From Iamia sp035765045 (GTDB taxonomy: Bacteria; Actinomycetota; Acidimicrobiia; Acidimicrobiales; Iamiaceae): a DNA stretch of 64,000 bases. The stretch spans positions 1-64,000 of the forward strand of contig DASTYI010000166.1 in assembly GCA_035765045.1 (NCBI GenBank), read 5' to 3'. How positions within the stretch are numbered: the stretch's first letter is position 1; every line of letters begins with the position of its first letter. This document shows, one piece after another, positions 48,111 to 56,911 of this stretch. The notes beneath the pieces are model-generated. The model ran no database searches. It was not told the DNA's origin and saw only the letters and a program-made list of their open reading frames with translations. The position numbers were made by a program, and so were the translations under genes.

Positions 48111-49748
48111 TCAGGTCCCTGGGGCGAGGAGGTCGTTGTCGAGGACGACCGGCAGGCTCAGGGTCCGGTAGCCGGCGCGATCGAACAGGACGACGAGGGC
48201 GTCGGGCGGTTCGAGCCGGACCACCTCGCCCTCGCCCCACTCGCGGTGGACGACGGCGGTCCCGGCGGGGAAGCGGTCCGCCTCGGCCACGGCGTCGACG
48301 TCGCCCTGCCCGGCGCGGCAGCGGTCGCAGGCGCCGCACGGGGGCGTGTGCTCCTCGCCGAAGTAGCCGAGCAGGGCGGCCCGCCGGCACGACCGGCTCT
48401 CGGCGTAGGACCGCACCAGCTCGACCCGGGTGCGCTCGCGCTCGTGGTGGGCCTCCTCCTCGGCGGCGATCCGCTCGACCACGCCGTCGTCGTCGGGGGC
48501 GTCGTCGACCGGGGCGACGGTGCCGTCGGTGGTGACGACGACGGCGCCCTCGCCGGCCAGGCGGTCGACGGCGAGGGTCAGGCGGGAGCGGCTGAGGCCG
48601 GTCTGCTCCTGGAGGTCGTCGCCGGGCACCGGCTCGTCGGCCTCGGCGACGGCGTCGAGGACTGCGGACACCTCGTCGGTGCCGATCCCGCCCCCGGCGG
48701 CGAAGAAGCGGCGGACGCCGAGGTCCTCGGGTCGCCAGAACATCACGGCGGCCGCCGGTTCGCCGTCGCGACCGGCCCGGCCCACCTCCTGGTAGTAGGC
48801 GTCGAGCGACTCGGGCGGGTCGTGGTGGAGGACGAAGCGGATGTCGGGCTTGTCGATGCCCATCCCGAAGGCGGTGGTGGCCACGACCACGTCGAGCTCG
48901 TCGGCGAGGAAGCCGTCCTGGACCTCACGTCGGCGACGGTCGGGGAGGCCGGCGTGGTAGGCGGCGGCCCGGGTGCCGCCGGCGGCCAGCCGGGCGGCCA
49001 CCTCGTCGGCCGTCCGCCGGGTCGCCACGTAGACGATGCCGGGGCCACCCTCGGCGGCCCGGGCCACCACGGCGTCGGTCTTGGCCGTGGCGTCGTGGTG
49101 GGTCTCGACGGCGAGGTCGATCTCCGGCCGGTCGAAGCCGGCCACCACCACGGCGGGGTCGTGGAGGCGCAGGGCCTCGACGATCTCGGCCCGGACCGGG
49201 GGTGCGGCGGTGGCCGTGAGGGCGAGGACGCAGGGGTGGCCCAGCTCCTCGATCAGGGCGCCGAGCCGGAGGTAGTCGGGCCGGAAGTCGTGGCCCCAGG
49301 CGCTGACGCAGTGGGCCTCGTCCACCACCACCAGCGTGGGGGCGGCCGACCGCAGGGCCTCCCGGGTGTCCTCGCGGGCGAGCTGCTCGGGGGCGAGGAG
49401 GACGAAGTCGAGCCGGCCGGCGGCCACGTCGTCGAGGGCCTGGCGCCGCTCGGTCGCCGGCACCGCCGAGCTGGCCGGCGCCGCCGCCCCGGGCGCGACC
49501 TCCTCCAGGGCCCGGCGCTGGTCGTGCTGGAGGGCGATCAGGGGTGACACGACGACCGTCGGCCCGTCGAGGAGGTCGGCGGCCACCTGGTAGATCGCCG
49601 TCTTCCCGGCCCCGGTCGGCAGCACCGCCAGCGTGTCCCGGCCGGCGGCCACGGCGGCGATCGCCTCCAGCTGCCCGGGCCGCGCCTCCTCGTGCCCGAG
49701 CACCCGCCGCAGTGCCTCCGCCGCCTCGTCGAGCCCGTCTCCAGCCAC
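48111..49748 (-). CDS. recQ: RecQ-family ATP-dependent DNA helicase
   Basis: 545 residues from GTG 49748. Motif order: RPGQLEAIAAVAAGRD (Q-motif region), Walker A LPTGAGKTAIYQV, DEAH box VVDEAHCVSAWGHDFRPDY, LTATA, VATTAFGMGIDKPDIRFVLHH, and arginine-finger region QEVGRAGRDGEPA. A zinc-binding segment (CRRAALLGYFGE ... CGACDRC) follows a short winged-helix-like part. There is no HRDC domain; the C-terminus instead has a short beta-rich module (HREWGEGEVVRLEPPDALVV). It unwinds recombination and replication intermediates. It is divergent from nrdA, with a repeated palindrome in the gap. Confidence 0.92.
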   Translation of the reverse strand: MAGDGLDEAAEALRRVLGHEEARPGQLEAIAAVAAGRDTLAVLPTGAGKTAIYQVAADLLDGPTVVVSPLIALQHDQRRALEEVAPGAAAPASSAVPATERRQALDDVAAGRLDFVLLAPEQLAREDTREALRSAAPTLVVVDEAHCVSAWGHDFRPDYLRLGALIEELGHPCVLALTATAAPPVRAEIVEALRLHDPAVVVAGFDRPEIDLAVETHHDATAKTDAVVARAAEGGPGIVYVATRRTADEVAARLAAGGTRAAAYHAGLPDRRRREVQDGFLADELDVVVATTAFGMGIDKPDIRFVLHHDPPESLDAYYQEVGRAGRDGEPAAAVMFWRPEDLGVRRFFAAGGGIGTDEVSAVLDAVAEADEPVPGDDLQEQTGLSRSRLTLAVDRLAGEGAVVVTTDGTVAPVDDAPDDDGVVERIAAEEEAHHERERTRVELVRSYAESRSCRRAALLGYFGEEHTPPCGACDRCRAGQGDVDAVAEADRFPAGTAVVHREWGEGEVVRLEPPDALVVLFDRAGYRTLSLPVVLDNDLLAPGT

Positions 49749-49817
49749 GCCGCCCGATCTCCCCTCCGCCCCGCTCCCCGCACCCCGATCACCCGGACGG
49801 CTGAGGGGACCAGCGCC

Positions 49818-49848
49818 CGTACGGATGGTGCCAGGCACCACCCGTACG
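49818..49848. repeat. Palindrome between divergent recQ and nrdA
   Basis: Fifteen-base arms (one mismatch) around a central A, core GGTGCCAGGCACC. The arms match those of the terminator palindrome at 26108-26146 almost base for base, yet here the site lies upstream of both flanking genes, so it is not simply a terminator for either. Confidence 0.65.
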
Positions 49849-49897
49849 ATCCCCCAGAGGAGCGTTTAGCACTCAAACCCGAGGGTTGCACCGGTGG

Positions 49898-49915
49898 AAC
49901 TACACCGGTGTAGTT
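49898..49915. promoter_or_regulatory. Perfect 18-bp palindrome before nrdA, operator candidate
   Basis: AACTACACC-GGTGTAGTT, ending eight bases before ATG 49924. Size and location suit an NrdR-type box or another repressor site; a related half-match (TGCACCGGTGG) lies just upstream at about 49888-49898. Confidence 0.5.
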
Positions 49916-49923
49916 GGTCGTCC

Positions 49924-52287
49924 ATGACGCTGATCGACGAGCCCCCCACCGCTGCGCCGCCCCGGTCCTCGATGCGGGTCCGGACCCGCGACGGGAGCCT
50001 CGAACCGGTCGACGTCAACGCCATCGTCGCCGCCGTCGAGAGCTGCGCCGAGGGGCTGCCGCTGGTCGACCCGCTGCGGGTGGCGACCAAGACGATCAGC
50101 GGGCTGCGGGACGGGGCGACGACGCTGGAGCTCGACGAGCTGTCGATCCGCATCGCCGCCTCGCTGATCACCGAGGAGCCGAGCTACTCCCGCCTGGCCG
50201 CCCGGCTGCTGGCCCGGGTGATCACCAAGGAGGTGCGCGACCAGGGCATCGGGAGCTTCACCGCCTCGATCGCCGTGGGCCGCCAGCTCGGGCTGGTCAA
50301 CGAGGCCACCGCCGACCTGGTCGCCGGGGGCGCCGACGTCCTCGACGCCGCCGTCGACCCGGCCGGGGACCAGCGCTTCGAGTTCTTCGGCCTCCGCACC
50401 GTCTACGACCGCTACCTGCTGCGCCACCCCGAGACCCGCAAGGTGATCGAGACGCCGCAGCACTTCTTCCTCCGGGTGGCGTGCGGGCTGGCGACGACAC
50501 CGGCCGAGGCCCTCGACCTCTACCGGCTGATGTCCCGGCTGGAGTACCTGCCGTCGAGCCCGACGCTGTTCAACTCGGGCACCAGCCACCCCCAGATGTC
50601 GTCGTGCTACCTGCTCGACTCGCCGCAGGACACCCTCGACGCCATCTACGGCCGCTACCACGACGTGGCCCGGCTCTCGAAGCACGCCGGCGGCATCGGC
50701 CTGTCGTTCAGCCGGGTCCGGGCCCGGGGCTCGCTGATCCGGGGCACCAACGGGCTGTCGAACGGGATCGTGCCCTTCCTCAAGACGCTCGACGCCTCGG
50801 TCGCCGCGGTCAACCAGGGCGGCCGGCGCAAGGGGGCGGCCTGCGTCTACCTGGAGACCTGGCACGCGGATGTCGAGGAGTTCCTCGAGCTGCGTGACAA
50901 CACCGGCGACGAGTCGCGCCGCACCCACAACCTCAACCTGGCCCACTGGGTGCCGGACCTGTTCATGGAGCGGGTCGAGCGCGACTGGATGTGGTCGCTG
51001 TTCGACCCCAAGGAGGTCCCCGAGCTGGTCGACCTCCACGGCGACGCCTTCACCGCCGCCTACCAGCAGGCCGAGAGCGCCGGGAAGGCGGTCAAGCAGG
51101 TCAAGGCGCGCGAGCTCTACGGCCGGATGATGCGGACCCTCGCCGAGACGGGCAACGGCTGGATGTGCTTCAAGGACGCCGCGAACCGGACGGCCAACCA
51201 GGTCGGTGCGCCCGGCAACGTCGTCCACCTGTCGAACCTGTGCACCGAGATCATCGAGGTCACCGACGACGACCACACCGCCGTCTGCAACCTCGGGTCG
51301 ATCAACCTGGCCCGCTTCGTCTCGGCCGAGACCGGGATCGACCACGAGCGGCTGCGGGCCACGGTGCGCACGGCGGTGCGGTTCCTCGACCGGGTGATCG
51401 ACATCAACTTCTACCCGACCGAGGCGGCGGGCCGGTCCAACGACGGCTGGCGCCCGATCGGCCTCGGCGTGATGGGCCTCCAGGACGTGCTGTTCACCCT
51501 GCGGCTGCCGTTCGACTCGCCCGAGGCGGCCGAGGTCAGCCGGGCGATCCAGGAGGAGGTCTACCTGTCGGCCCTGGAGGCCTCGGTCGAGCTGGCCCGG
51601 GAGGCCGGCCCCCACCCGCGCTGGTCCGAGACCCGGGCCGCCGGCGGTGCCCTCCAGCCCGACCTGTGGGGCGTGGCGGTGTCGGGCGCCCGCTGGGAGG
51701 CGATCCGCGCCGGGGTGGCCGAGCACGGCCTGCGCAACTCGCTGCTCGTCGCCATCGCCCCCACGGCCACCATCGCCTCGATCGCCGGCTGCTACGAGTG
51801 CATCGAGCCGGCCGTCTCCAACCTGTTCAAGCGCGAGACCCTCTCGGGCGAGTTCCTCCAGGTCAACGGCTACCTCGTCCGCGACCTCCAGGCCGCCGGG
51901 CTGTGGGACGCCGAGACGGCCGACCGGCTGCGGGCGGCCCAGGGCTCGGTCCAGGACCTCCCCGGCGCCACCGACGAGATGAAGGCCCTCTACCGCACGG
52001 CGTGGGAGCTCCCCATGCGGGCGGTGATCGACATGGCCGCCGCCCGGGGCCCGTTCATCGACCAGAGCCAGTCGCTCAACCTGTTCCAGGAGAGCCCGAC
52101 GATCGGCCGGCTGTCGTCGATGTACCTCCACGCCTGGAAGTCCGGGCTCAAGACCACCTACTACCTGCGCTCCCGCCCGGCGACCCGCATCGCCTCGTCG
52201 CGCGGCCCGGCGCCCGCCCCCGTCGAGGACGAGGCCGCCGTGGCCTGCTCCCTCGAGAACCCCGAGACCTGCGAGGCCTGCGACTGA
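49924..52287 (+). CDS. nrdA: Class I ribonucleoside-diphosphate reductase, large subunit
   Basis: 787 residues from ATG 49924. An N-terminal ATP-cone (about 15-100) senses ATP/dATP. The catalytic barrel shows SSCYLL (redox Cys), NLCTEIIEV with the thiyl-radical Cys, NLGSINL, and PTATIASIAGCYECIEP. The C-terminal tail ends CEACD, the swinging Cys pair that is re-reduced by thioredoxin or glutaredoxin. It reduces ribonucleoside diphosphates for DNA synthesis, with the radical supplied by NrdB encoded next (one-base overlap, TGATG). Confidence 0.95.
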   Translation: MTLIDEPPTAAPPRSSMRVRTRDGSLEPVDVNAIVAAVESCAEGLPLVDPLRVATKTISGLRDGATTLELDELSIRIAASLITEEPSYSRLAARLLARVITKEVRDQGIGSFTASIAVGRQLGLVNEATADLVAGGADVLDAAVDPAGDQRFEFFGLRTVYDRYLLRHPETRKVIETPQHFFLRVACGLATTPAEALDLYRLMSRLEYLPSSPTLFNSGTSHPQMSSCYLLDSPQDTLDAIYGRYHDVARLSKHAGGIGLSFSRVRARGSLIRGTNGLSNGIVPFLKTLDASVAAVNQGGRRKGAACVYLETWHADVEEFLELRDNTGDESRRTHNLNLAHWVPDLFMERVERDWMWSLFDPKEVPELVDLHGDAFTAAYQQAESAGKAVKQVKARELYGRMMRTLAETGNGWMCFKDAANRTANQVGAPGNVVHLSNLCTEIIEVTDDDHTAVCNLGSINLARFVSAETGIDHERLRATVRTAVRFLDRVIDINFYPTEAAGRSNDGWRPIGLGVMGLQDVLFTLRLPFDSPEAAEVSRAIQEEVYLSALEASVELAREAGPHPRWSETRAAGGALQPDLWGVAVSGARWEAIRAGVAEHGLRNSLLVAIAPTATIASIAGCYECIEPAVSNLFKRETLSGEFLQVNGYLVRDLQAAGLWDAETADRLRAAQGSVQDLPGATDEMKALYRTAWELPMRAVIDMAAARGPFIDQSQSLNLFQESPTIGRLSSMYLHAWKSGLKTTYYLRSRPATRIASSRGPAPAPVEDEAAVACSLENPETCEACD

Positions 52288-53381
52288 TGGCTGCCCCCAT
52301 GACCGCCCTGCCCCTCGACCTGCGAACCGGTGCTACCACGACGACCGTCGACGGCACGTCGCAACACCGGTTCGCGAGGAAGAACATCCTGGACGCGGGG
52401 CTCGACCTGACGTTGCGGCCGATGCGGTACCCGGCGTTCTACGACATGTACCGGGACGCCATCCGCAACACCTGGACCGTCGAGGAGGTCGACCTCTCCG
52501 ACGACCTGCGCGACCTCCGCCAGCGGCTCGACCCGGCCGAGCGCCACCTGATCAACCGGCTGGTCGCCTTCTTCGCCACCGGCGACTCGATCGTGGCCAA
52601 CAACCTGGTGCTCAACCTCTACCAGCACATCAACGCCCCCGAGGCCCGCCTCTACCTCAGCCGCCAGCTCTACGAGGAGGCCCTCCACGTCCAGTTCTAC
52701 CTGACCCTCCTCGACACCTACCTGCCCGACATGGCGGAGCGGGAGCAGGCCTTCGCGGCGATCGAGACCATCCCCTCGATCCGGGCCAAGGGCGAGTTCT
52801 GCATGCGCTGGATGGACTCGATCAGCGCGCTCGACCGGCTGCGGACCAAGGACGACCGGCGCCAGTTCCTCCTCAACCTGATCTGCTTCGCCACCTGCGT
52901 CGAGGGGCTGTTCTTCTTCGCCGCCTTCGCCTACGTGTACTTCTTCCGGTCCAAGGGGCTGCTCAACGGGCTGGCCTCGGGCACCAACTGGGTGTTCCGC
53001 GACGAGTCGATGCACATGCGCTTCGCCCTCTCGGTGGTCGACACCGTGCGGGACGAGGAGCCCGACCTGTTCGACGCCGAGATGACGGCGCAGGTGACCC
53101 GGATGCTGGAGGAGGCGGTCGAGTGCGAGGCCCAGTTCGCCGACGACCTCCTCGCCGGAGGGGTCAGCGGGCTGAGCGTGGCCGACACCCGGCAGTACCT
53201 CCGCTCGGTGGCCGACCAGCGGCTGGCGAACCTCGGCCTCCCGCCCCGCTTCGGCGACCGCAACCCGTTCGACTTCATGGCGCTCCAGGACGTCCAGGAG
53301 CTGAGCAACTTCTTCGAGCGCCGGGTCAGCGCCTACCAGGTCGGCGTCACCGGCGCCGTCACCTTCGACGACGACTTCTGA
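52287..53381 (+). CDS. nrdB: Class I ribonucleotide reductase, small (radical) subunit
   Basis: 364 residues from the ATG sharing one base with the nrdA stop; an in-frame ATG at 52299 is also possible. Ferritin-like helices carry the di-metal ligands: the first acidic ligand in the TGDSIVANN region, Glu and His in EEALHVQFY with the radical Tyr four residues after the His, Glu in CVEGLFFF, and Glu/His in FRDESMHMRF. It is therefore a Tyr-radical type protein (Ia/Ib-like). The C-terminus (VTFDDDF) resembles the tail that docks into NrdA. A strong hairpin follows the gene. Confidence 0.95.
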   Translation: MAAPMTALPLDLRTGATTTTVDGTSQHRFARKNILDAGLDLTLRPMRYPAFYDMYRDAIRNTWTVEEVDLSDDLRDLRQRLDPAERHLINRLVAFFATGDSIVANNLVLNLYQHINAPEARLYLSRQLYEEALHVQFYLTLLDTYLPDMAEREQAFAAIETIPSIRAKGEFCMRWMDSISALDRLRTKDDRRQFLLNLICFATCVEGLFFFAAFAYVYFFRSKGLLNGLASGTNWVFRDESMHMRFALSVVDTVRDEEPDLFDAEMTAQVTRMLEEAVECEAQFADDLLAGGVSGLSVADTRQYLRSVADQRLANLGLPPRFGDRNPFDFMALQDVQELSNFFERRVSAYQVGVTGAVTFDDDF

Positions 53382-53387
53382 CGAGCT

Positions 53388-53427
53388 GGCGATCAGATCC
53401 GACGGGAAGCCGTCGGATCTGATCGCC
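53388..53427. terminator. Strong bidirectional terminator after nrdB
   Basis: Perfect 18-base arms (GGCGATCAGATCCGACGG and its complement) with a GAAG loop, between the convergent nrdB and B12-binding regulator genes. Confidence 0.8.
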
Positions 53428-53428
53428 A

Positions 53429-54280
53429 CTACGGGGAGGGGGGCAGCAGCAGCTCGCTGACCGTGGCGACGATCGTCTCGCCGTCGGCCCAGGCGTCGAC
53501 GCCGAGGAGGGCGGCGACCTCGGCGCTGCGGACGGCCTGGCCGCCGACGAGCACCGGGACGTCGGGGGCGGCGGCCCGGACGGCGGCGACGACCTCCCGG
53601 GCTGACTCGATGTGGTCGACGCGGGTGACGCCGAGGCCGACCACGGTCGGCCGCTCGGCCCGCTCGGCGGCCACGGCGAAAGCCTCGGGCGGGACGTCGG
53701 CGCCCAGCTCGAGCACGGTGAAGCCGTCGAGCCGGAGGATGTCGGCGATGATGGCGATCGGCAGGTCGTGGAGCTCGCCGGGGGGCGCCCCGAGCACGAC
53801 GTGACCCCGGGAGCGGCGCCGGCGGCGGAAGCGGGCGCCGAGGCGGACCGCCACCCGCTGGGCGGTCACGGTGGCGATGTGCACGTCGGCGGGGGAGGCC
53901 TCGCCGGCGTCGACCTGCCGACCGACGTCGACGACGGCCCCGCGGAGCAGGTCGAGGAAGGCCCGCTGCGGGGTCACGCCCGAGGCCAGCGCCTGGTCGA
54001 CGGCGGCCCACGCCTCGACCTCGTCGCCCATGACGAGGTGGATCCGCACCCGCTCCTGCCAGTCGACGGCGGCCGGGTGGGCCGGCGCCGCGTCCCGCTC
54101 GGCGAGGAAGCGCTCGACGTCGGCGGCGTCGACGATCCAGACCGTGCCCTCCTGGCGGGCGGGGAGCCGCCCCTGGCGCACGTAGCGGTAGACGGTCATG
54201 TAGTGGACGCCGAGCCGCAGCGCCGCCTGCTTGAGGTTGAGGGGCGGCCCGCACTCGGTCACCTCGCCACCTCGATCCAC
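53429..54280 (-). CDS. HTH plus cobalamin-binding regulator (CarH/LitR-like architecture)
   Basis: 283 residues from GTG 54280 (a GTG 18 bases later is possible). An N-terminal excisionase/MerR-type HTH (LNLKQAALRLGVHYMTVYRYVRQGRLPA), a four-helix B12-binding-2 cap (about 80-160, LLRGAVVDVGRQVDAGEASPADVHIAT in part), and a Rossmann B12-binding domain (about 165-280, with GAPPGELHDLP carrying the lower-ligand-type His, then VLELGADVPPEAF and VLVGGQAV). This is the layout of light- or B12-responsive repressors. The cap residues Trp and Glu that hold adenosylcobalamin in CarH are not conserved here. Targets are unknown. Confidence 0.82.
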   Translation of the reverse strand: MDRGGEVTECGPPLNLKQAALRLGVHYMTVYRYVRQGRLPARQEGTVWIVDAADVERFLAERDAAPAHPAAVDWQERVRIHLVMGDEVEAWAAVDQALASGVTPQRAFLDLLRGAVVDVGRQVDAGEASPADVHIATVTAQRVAVRLGARFRRRRRSRGHVVLGAPPGELHDLPIAIIADILRLDGFTVLELGADVPPEAFAVAAERAERPTVVGLGVTRVDHIESAREVVAAVRAAAPDVPVLVGGQAVRSAEVAALLGVDAWADGETIVATVSELLLPPSP

Positions 54281-54303
54281 CCGCCCAACCTAGAGCCCGG
54301 GGC

Positions 54304-54329
54304 GGGCCGCGGCCTCAGGTGGCGGCGGC
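54304..54329. repeat. 26-bp direct repeat, copy 1
   Basis: This intergenic 26-mer, beginning GGGCCGCGGCCTCAGG, is identical to 58689-58714. There it covers the 3' end of the binding-lipoprotein gene. Confidence 0.6.
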
Positions 54330-54348
54330 TCCCGTGGCCGGGGCGCCC

Positions 54349-55380
54349 TCAGTAGAGGTTGTCGCGGTAGTCGCGGTCGATGCCGGTGCGCATCATCCGC
54401 TCGTTGACGATCCGGCGGGTGGCGGCGGCCTTGAGCCCGGGGTCGTCGTTGCGCTTGATGTGGTCGACCCAGACCGTCGCCCCGCGGGGCAGGGTGCCGG
54501 GCTCGACGTGCCGGCCGGTGTCCCAGAGCCGGGCGGCGGCGAGGCCGGGCTCGGCCCTCAGCTCGACGTGGGCCGCGTCGAGCACGACGGCCGCCCGGGG
54601 CACCTTGGCGTTGACGGCCATCCCGGCCCGGAGGGCCTCGTCGTCGGTGATGCGGGCCCGGCCCCGGACCTCCAGTGCCCGCCCCTCGCCGGGGACGAGG
54701 GCCAGGAGGGCGAGGTCGGGCCGGGTGAGGAGGTTGTGGAGGGTGTCGGTGCGGCGGTTGCCAGGCCGGTCGGGGAGGGCGAGGGTGCCGTCGTCGAGGA
54801 CCTGGACGAAGCCGGGCGGGTCGCCCTTGGGGCTGACGTCGGCGTGGCCGTCGGCGTCGGCCGAGGCCAGCACGACGAAGGGGGAGCGGGCCAGGAAGGC
54901 GGCGACGTCGGGGTCGTCCAGGGTGGTCGGTCCCGGGGTGGCCCCGGCGCCGACGGCGGGGGCGGGCTCGTCCCACAGGTGCGACCGGATCACGGCCTTG
55001 GCGCAGTGGAGGAAGGCCTCCTCGACGTCGACGGCGGGCGCGGCGTCGGGGGCCAGCCGGCCGTTGACCCGGAGGGTCTCGCCGTAGCCGGGGACGAGGG
55101 CCAGGGCGCCGACGGCGGTCCCGGCGGGGACGTCGAGCGGTGGCAGCGGGGGGAGCGCCAGCCGGGTGGGGGTGACGATCCGGGTCGCCCCGGGGTCGCC
55201 GCCGCCGGTGACGATCCGCAGCGAGCCGTCGCCGGCCAGGGCGCCGACGACGACGAGGGGCGAGGCGCCGAGGATCGTGGCGCAGTGCTCGTCGAGCTCG
55301 GAGATCGACTTCAGGTGGTGGGTCGGGGGCCGGGACCCGACCGCCCCCTCGAGCTGGTCGACGGTGCTCAGCGTGCTCAT
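54349..55380 (-). CDS. Two-domain pyridoxamine 5'-phosphate oxidase-like flavoprotein
   Basis: 343 residues. The C-terminal half is a clear PNPOx-like split-barrel (FVVLASADADGHADVSPKGDPPGFV, then LALPDRPGNRRTDTLHNLL and LEVRGRARIT), of the type annotated as flavin-nucleotide-binding. The N-terminal half looks like a second, degenerate copy (VVVGALAGDGSLRIVTGGGDPG, TAVGALALVPGYGETLRVNGRL). It probably binds FMN or F420 and acts on an unknown substrate. Its ATG overlaps the stop of the upstream ABC permease (ATGA), so it is the last gene of the exporter operon. Confidence 0.82.
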   Translation of the reverse strand: MSTLSTVDQLEGAVGSRPPTHHLKSISELDEHCATILGASPLVVVGALAGDGSLRIVTGGGDPGATRIVTPTRLALPPLPPLDVPAGTAVGALALVPGYGETLRVNGRLAPDAAPAVDVEEAFLHCAKAVIRSHLWDEPAPAVGAGATPGPTTLDDPDVAAFLARSPFVVLASADADGHADVSPKGDPPGFVQVLDDGTLALPDRPGNRRTDTLHNLLTRPDLALLALVPGEGRALEVRGRARITDDEALRAGMAVNAKVPRAAVVLDAAHVELRAEPGLAAARLWDTGRHVEPGTLPRGATVWVDHIKRNDDPGLKAAATRRIVNERMMRTGIDRDYRDNLY

Positions 55381-56159
55381 GTGGCGCGGAAGCGGCGGAC
55401 CGCGGTCGTGGCGCTCACCGCGGTGATCGCCGCGCTCCAGAGCAGGGTGCGGAGCAGCGGACCGGCTACCGGGCCGCCGTCGCTCAGCCCGAGGAGGGCA
55501 TCGCTGACGGCGGTGTGCGGGGAGCTCCGCACGAGCGGTTGGAGGGCGCCGGGGAAGGCGTCGAGCGGGACGAAGCCGGTGTTGAAGAACAGCAGCACGA
55601 GGAACAGCGGGCCCAGCAGCGAGAGCTGCTCGAAGGCGGTGGCCCGCACGGCCAGGGCGGTGACCAGCCAGGCGAAGGACGTGCCGTAGACGACCACGAC
55701 GGGCACGAAGGCCAGCGCCCCGAGCACGCCGCCGGAGAACCGGAACCCGACGACCATCGCCACCAGCACCAGGACGACGGTGCCCAGGGCGATGCGCGCC
55801 GCCTCGGCCAGCACCCGGCCGGTCAGCGGCGCCAGCCGAGGCGACGGCAGCGCCCGGAAGCGGTCGAGCAGGCCCATCCGCCGCTCGCTGATCAGCCCGG
55901 CGCCGTTGGCCAGCCCACCGAAGACGGCCCCGGTGACGGCGGCCATCGGCACCAGCCGCTGGACGTGGTCGCGGGTGGGGTCGAAGTCGCCGACCACCTC
56001 GCGGAACCCGGCCAGGAGGAGGAGCATCAGCACCAGCGGGAAGGCGAGGCCCTGGACGACGACGGTCGGCATCCGCAGCGAGCGGCGCAGCGCCCGCCCG
56101 GCCTGGATCCAGGTGGCCCGGGCCAACCCGTCGACGGGGGCGACGGCGGGCACCGTCAT
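55377..56159 (-). CDS. ABC-2 type exporter permease
   Basis: 260 residues from the ATG overlapping the preceding permease stop (ATGA). Six membrane segments, with the ABC-2 layout: SLRMPTVVVQGLAFPLVLMLL near the N-terminus, NGAGLISERRMGLLDRFRALPSPRL before helix 2 (in part, the typical E-R-x-x-G-x-x-x-R-x-x-x-x-P coupling segment), and GFVPLDAFPGAL before the last helix. Homologues (DrrB-like) export drugs or lipids as a pair with the second permease. It functions with the ATPase encoded at 56908-57885. Confidence 0.92.
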   Translation of the reverse strand: MTVPAVAPVDGLARATWIQAGRALRRSLRMPTVVVQGLAFPLVLMLLLLAGFREVVGDFDPTRDHVQRLVPMAAVTGAVFGGLANGAGLISERRMGLLDRFRALPSPRLAPLTGRVLAEAARIALGTVVLVLVAMVVGFRFSGGVLGALAFVPVVVVYGTSFAWLVTALAVRATAFEQLSLLGPLFLVLLFFNTGFVPLDAFPGALQPLVRSSPHTAVSDALLGLSDGGPVAGPLLRTLLWSAAITAVSATTAVRRFRAT

Positions 56160-56911
56160 CGGGCCCGCCCGGTCGTCCGGAGGGTGAGGGCGGCGAAGGG
56201 CACGGCCAGGCCGAGGGTCCACAGCGTCGACGAGAGCAGCGGTCCCGTCGTCGGCCCGCCGGACGCCAGGGCCCGCAGGGTGGCGATCACCTGCGACACC
56301 GGCTGGTCCCGCACGACGGGTTCGAGCCAGCCCGGGAACCGCTCGGCCGGGACGAAGGCGGTCGAGAGCATGAACAGGACGATGTAGGGGAGCGCCAGGC
56401 CCTGCACCGCCGCCTCGGGGTTGCGGGCGGTGTGGGCCACGGTGCCGAAGGCCAGGGCGAGGGCCACGGCGAAGCCGAGGGCGACGGCGACGAAGCCGGC
56501 GGCGGCCAGCGGCCCGGCGGTGAACCGGAAGCCGACGGCGACGCCGAGGCCGACCACGACGACCAGGCAGAGGGCGGCGCGCCCGGCGTCGGCCAGCAAC
56601 CGGGCGGCGAGCACGGCGCCGGCCCGCACCGGCATGGCCCGGAGCCGGTCCGACACCCCGGCGGCCCGGTCGTCGGCGGTGAAGTAGGCCGACGTCATGG
56701 CCACGAAGATCATGGCCTGGACGACGATGGCGGGCGGCAGGTACTGCTCGTAGTCGATCCCCTGGGCCTCCAGGACCTTCCGCATCACGAGGTAGAAGCT
56801 GAGGAAGAACACCGCCGGGGTGACCACGGCCCCGACCAGCGAGGCCGGGTTGCGCCCCATCCGCAGCAGGTTGCGCCGGGCCAGCAGCCCGGCCTGGCCG
56901 ACGGCGCTCAC
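56156..56911 (-). CDS. ABC-2 type exporter permease
   Basis: 251 residues from the GTG overlapping the ATPase stop. Six membrane segments; LLARRNLLRMGRNPASLVGA at the start, TADDRAAGVSDRLRAMPVRAGAV as the coupling segment, and TAFVPAERFPGWLEPVVRDQPVSQV near the end (in part), all typical of DrrB-type permeases. Paired with the related 260-residue permease to form a heterodimeric exporter. Confidence 0.92.
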   Translation of the reverse strand: MSAVGQAGLLARRNLLRMGRNPASLVGAVVTPAVFFLSFYLVMRKVLEAQGIDYEQYLPPAIVVQAMIFVAMTSAYFTADDRAAGVSDRLRAMPVRAGAVLAARLLADAGRAALCLVVVVGLGVAVGFRFTAGPLAAAGFVAVALGFAVALALAFGTVAHTARNPEAAVQGLALPYIVLFMLSTAFVPAERFPGWLEPVVRDQPVSQVIATLRALASGGPTTGPLLSSTLWTLGLAVPFAALTLRTTGRAR

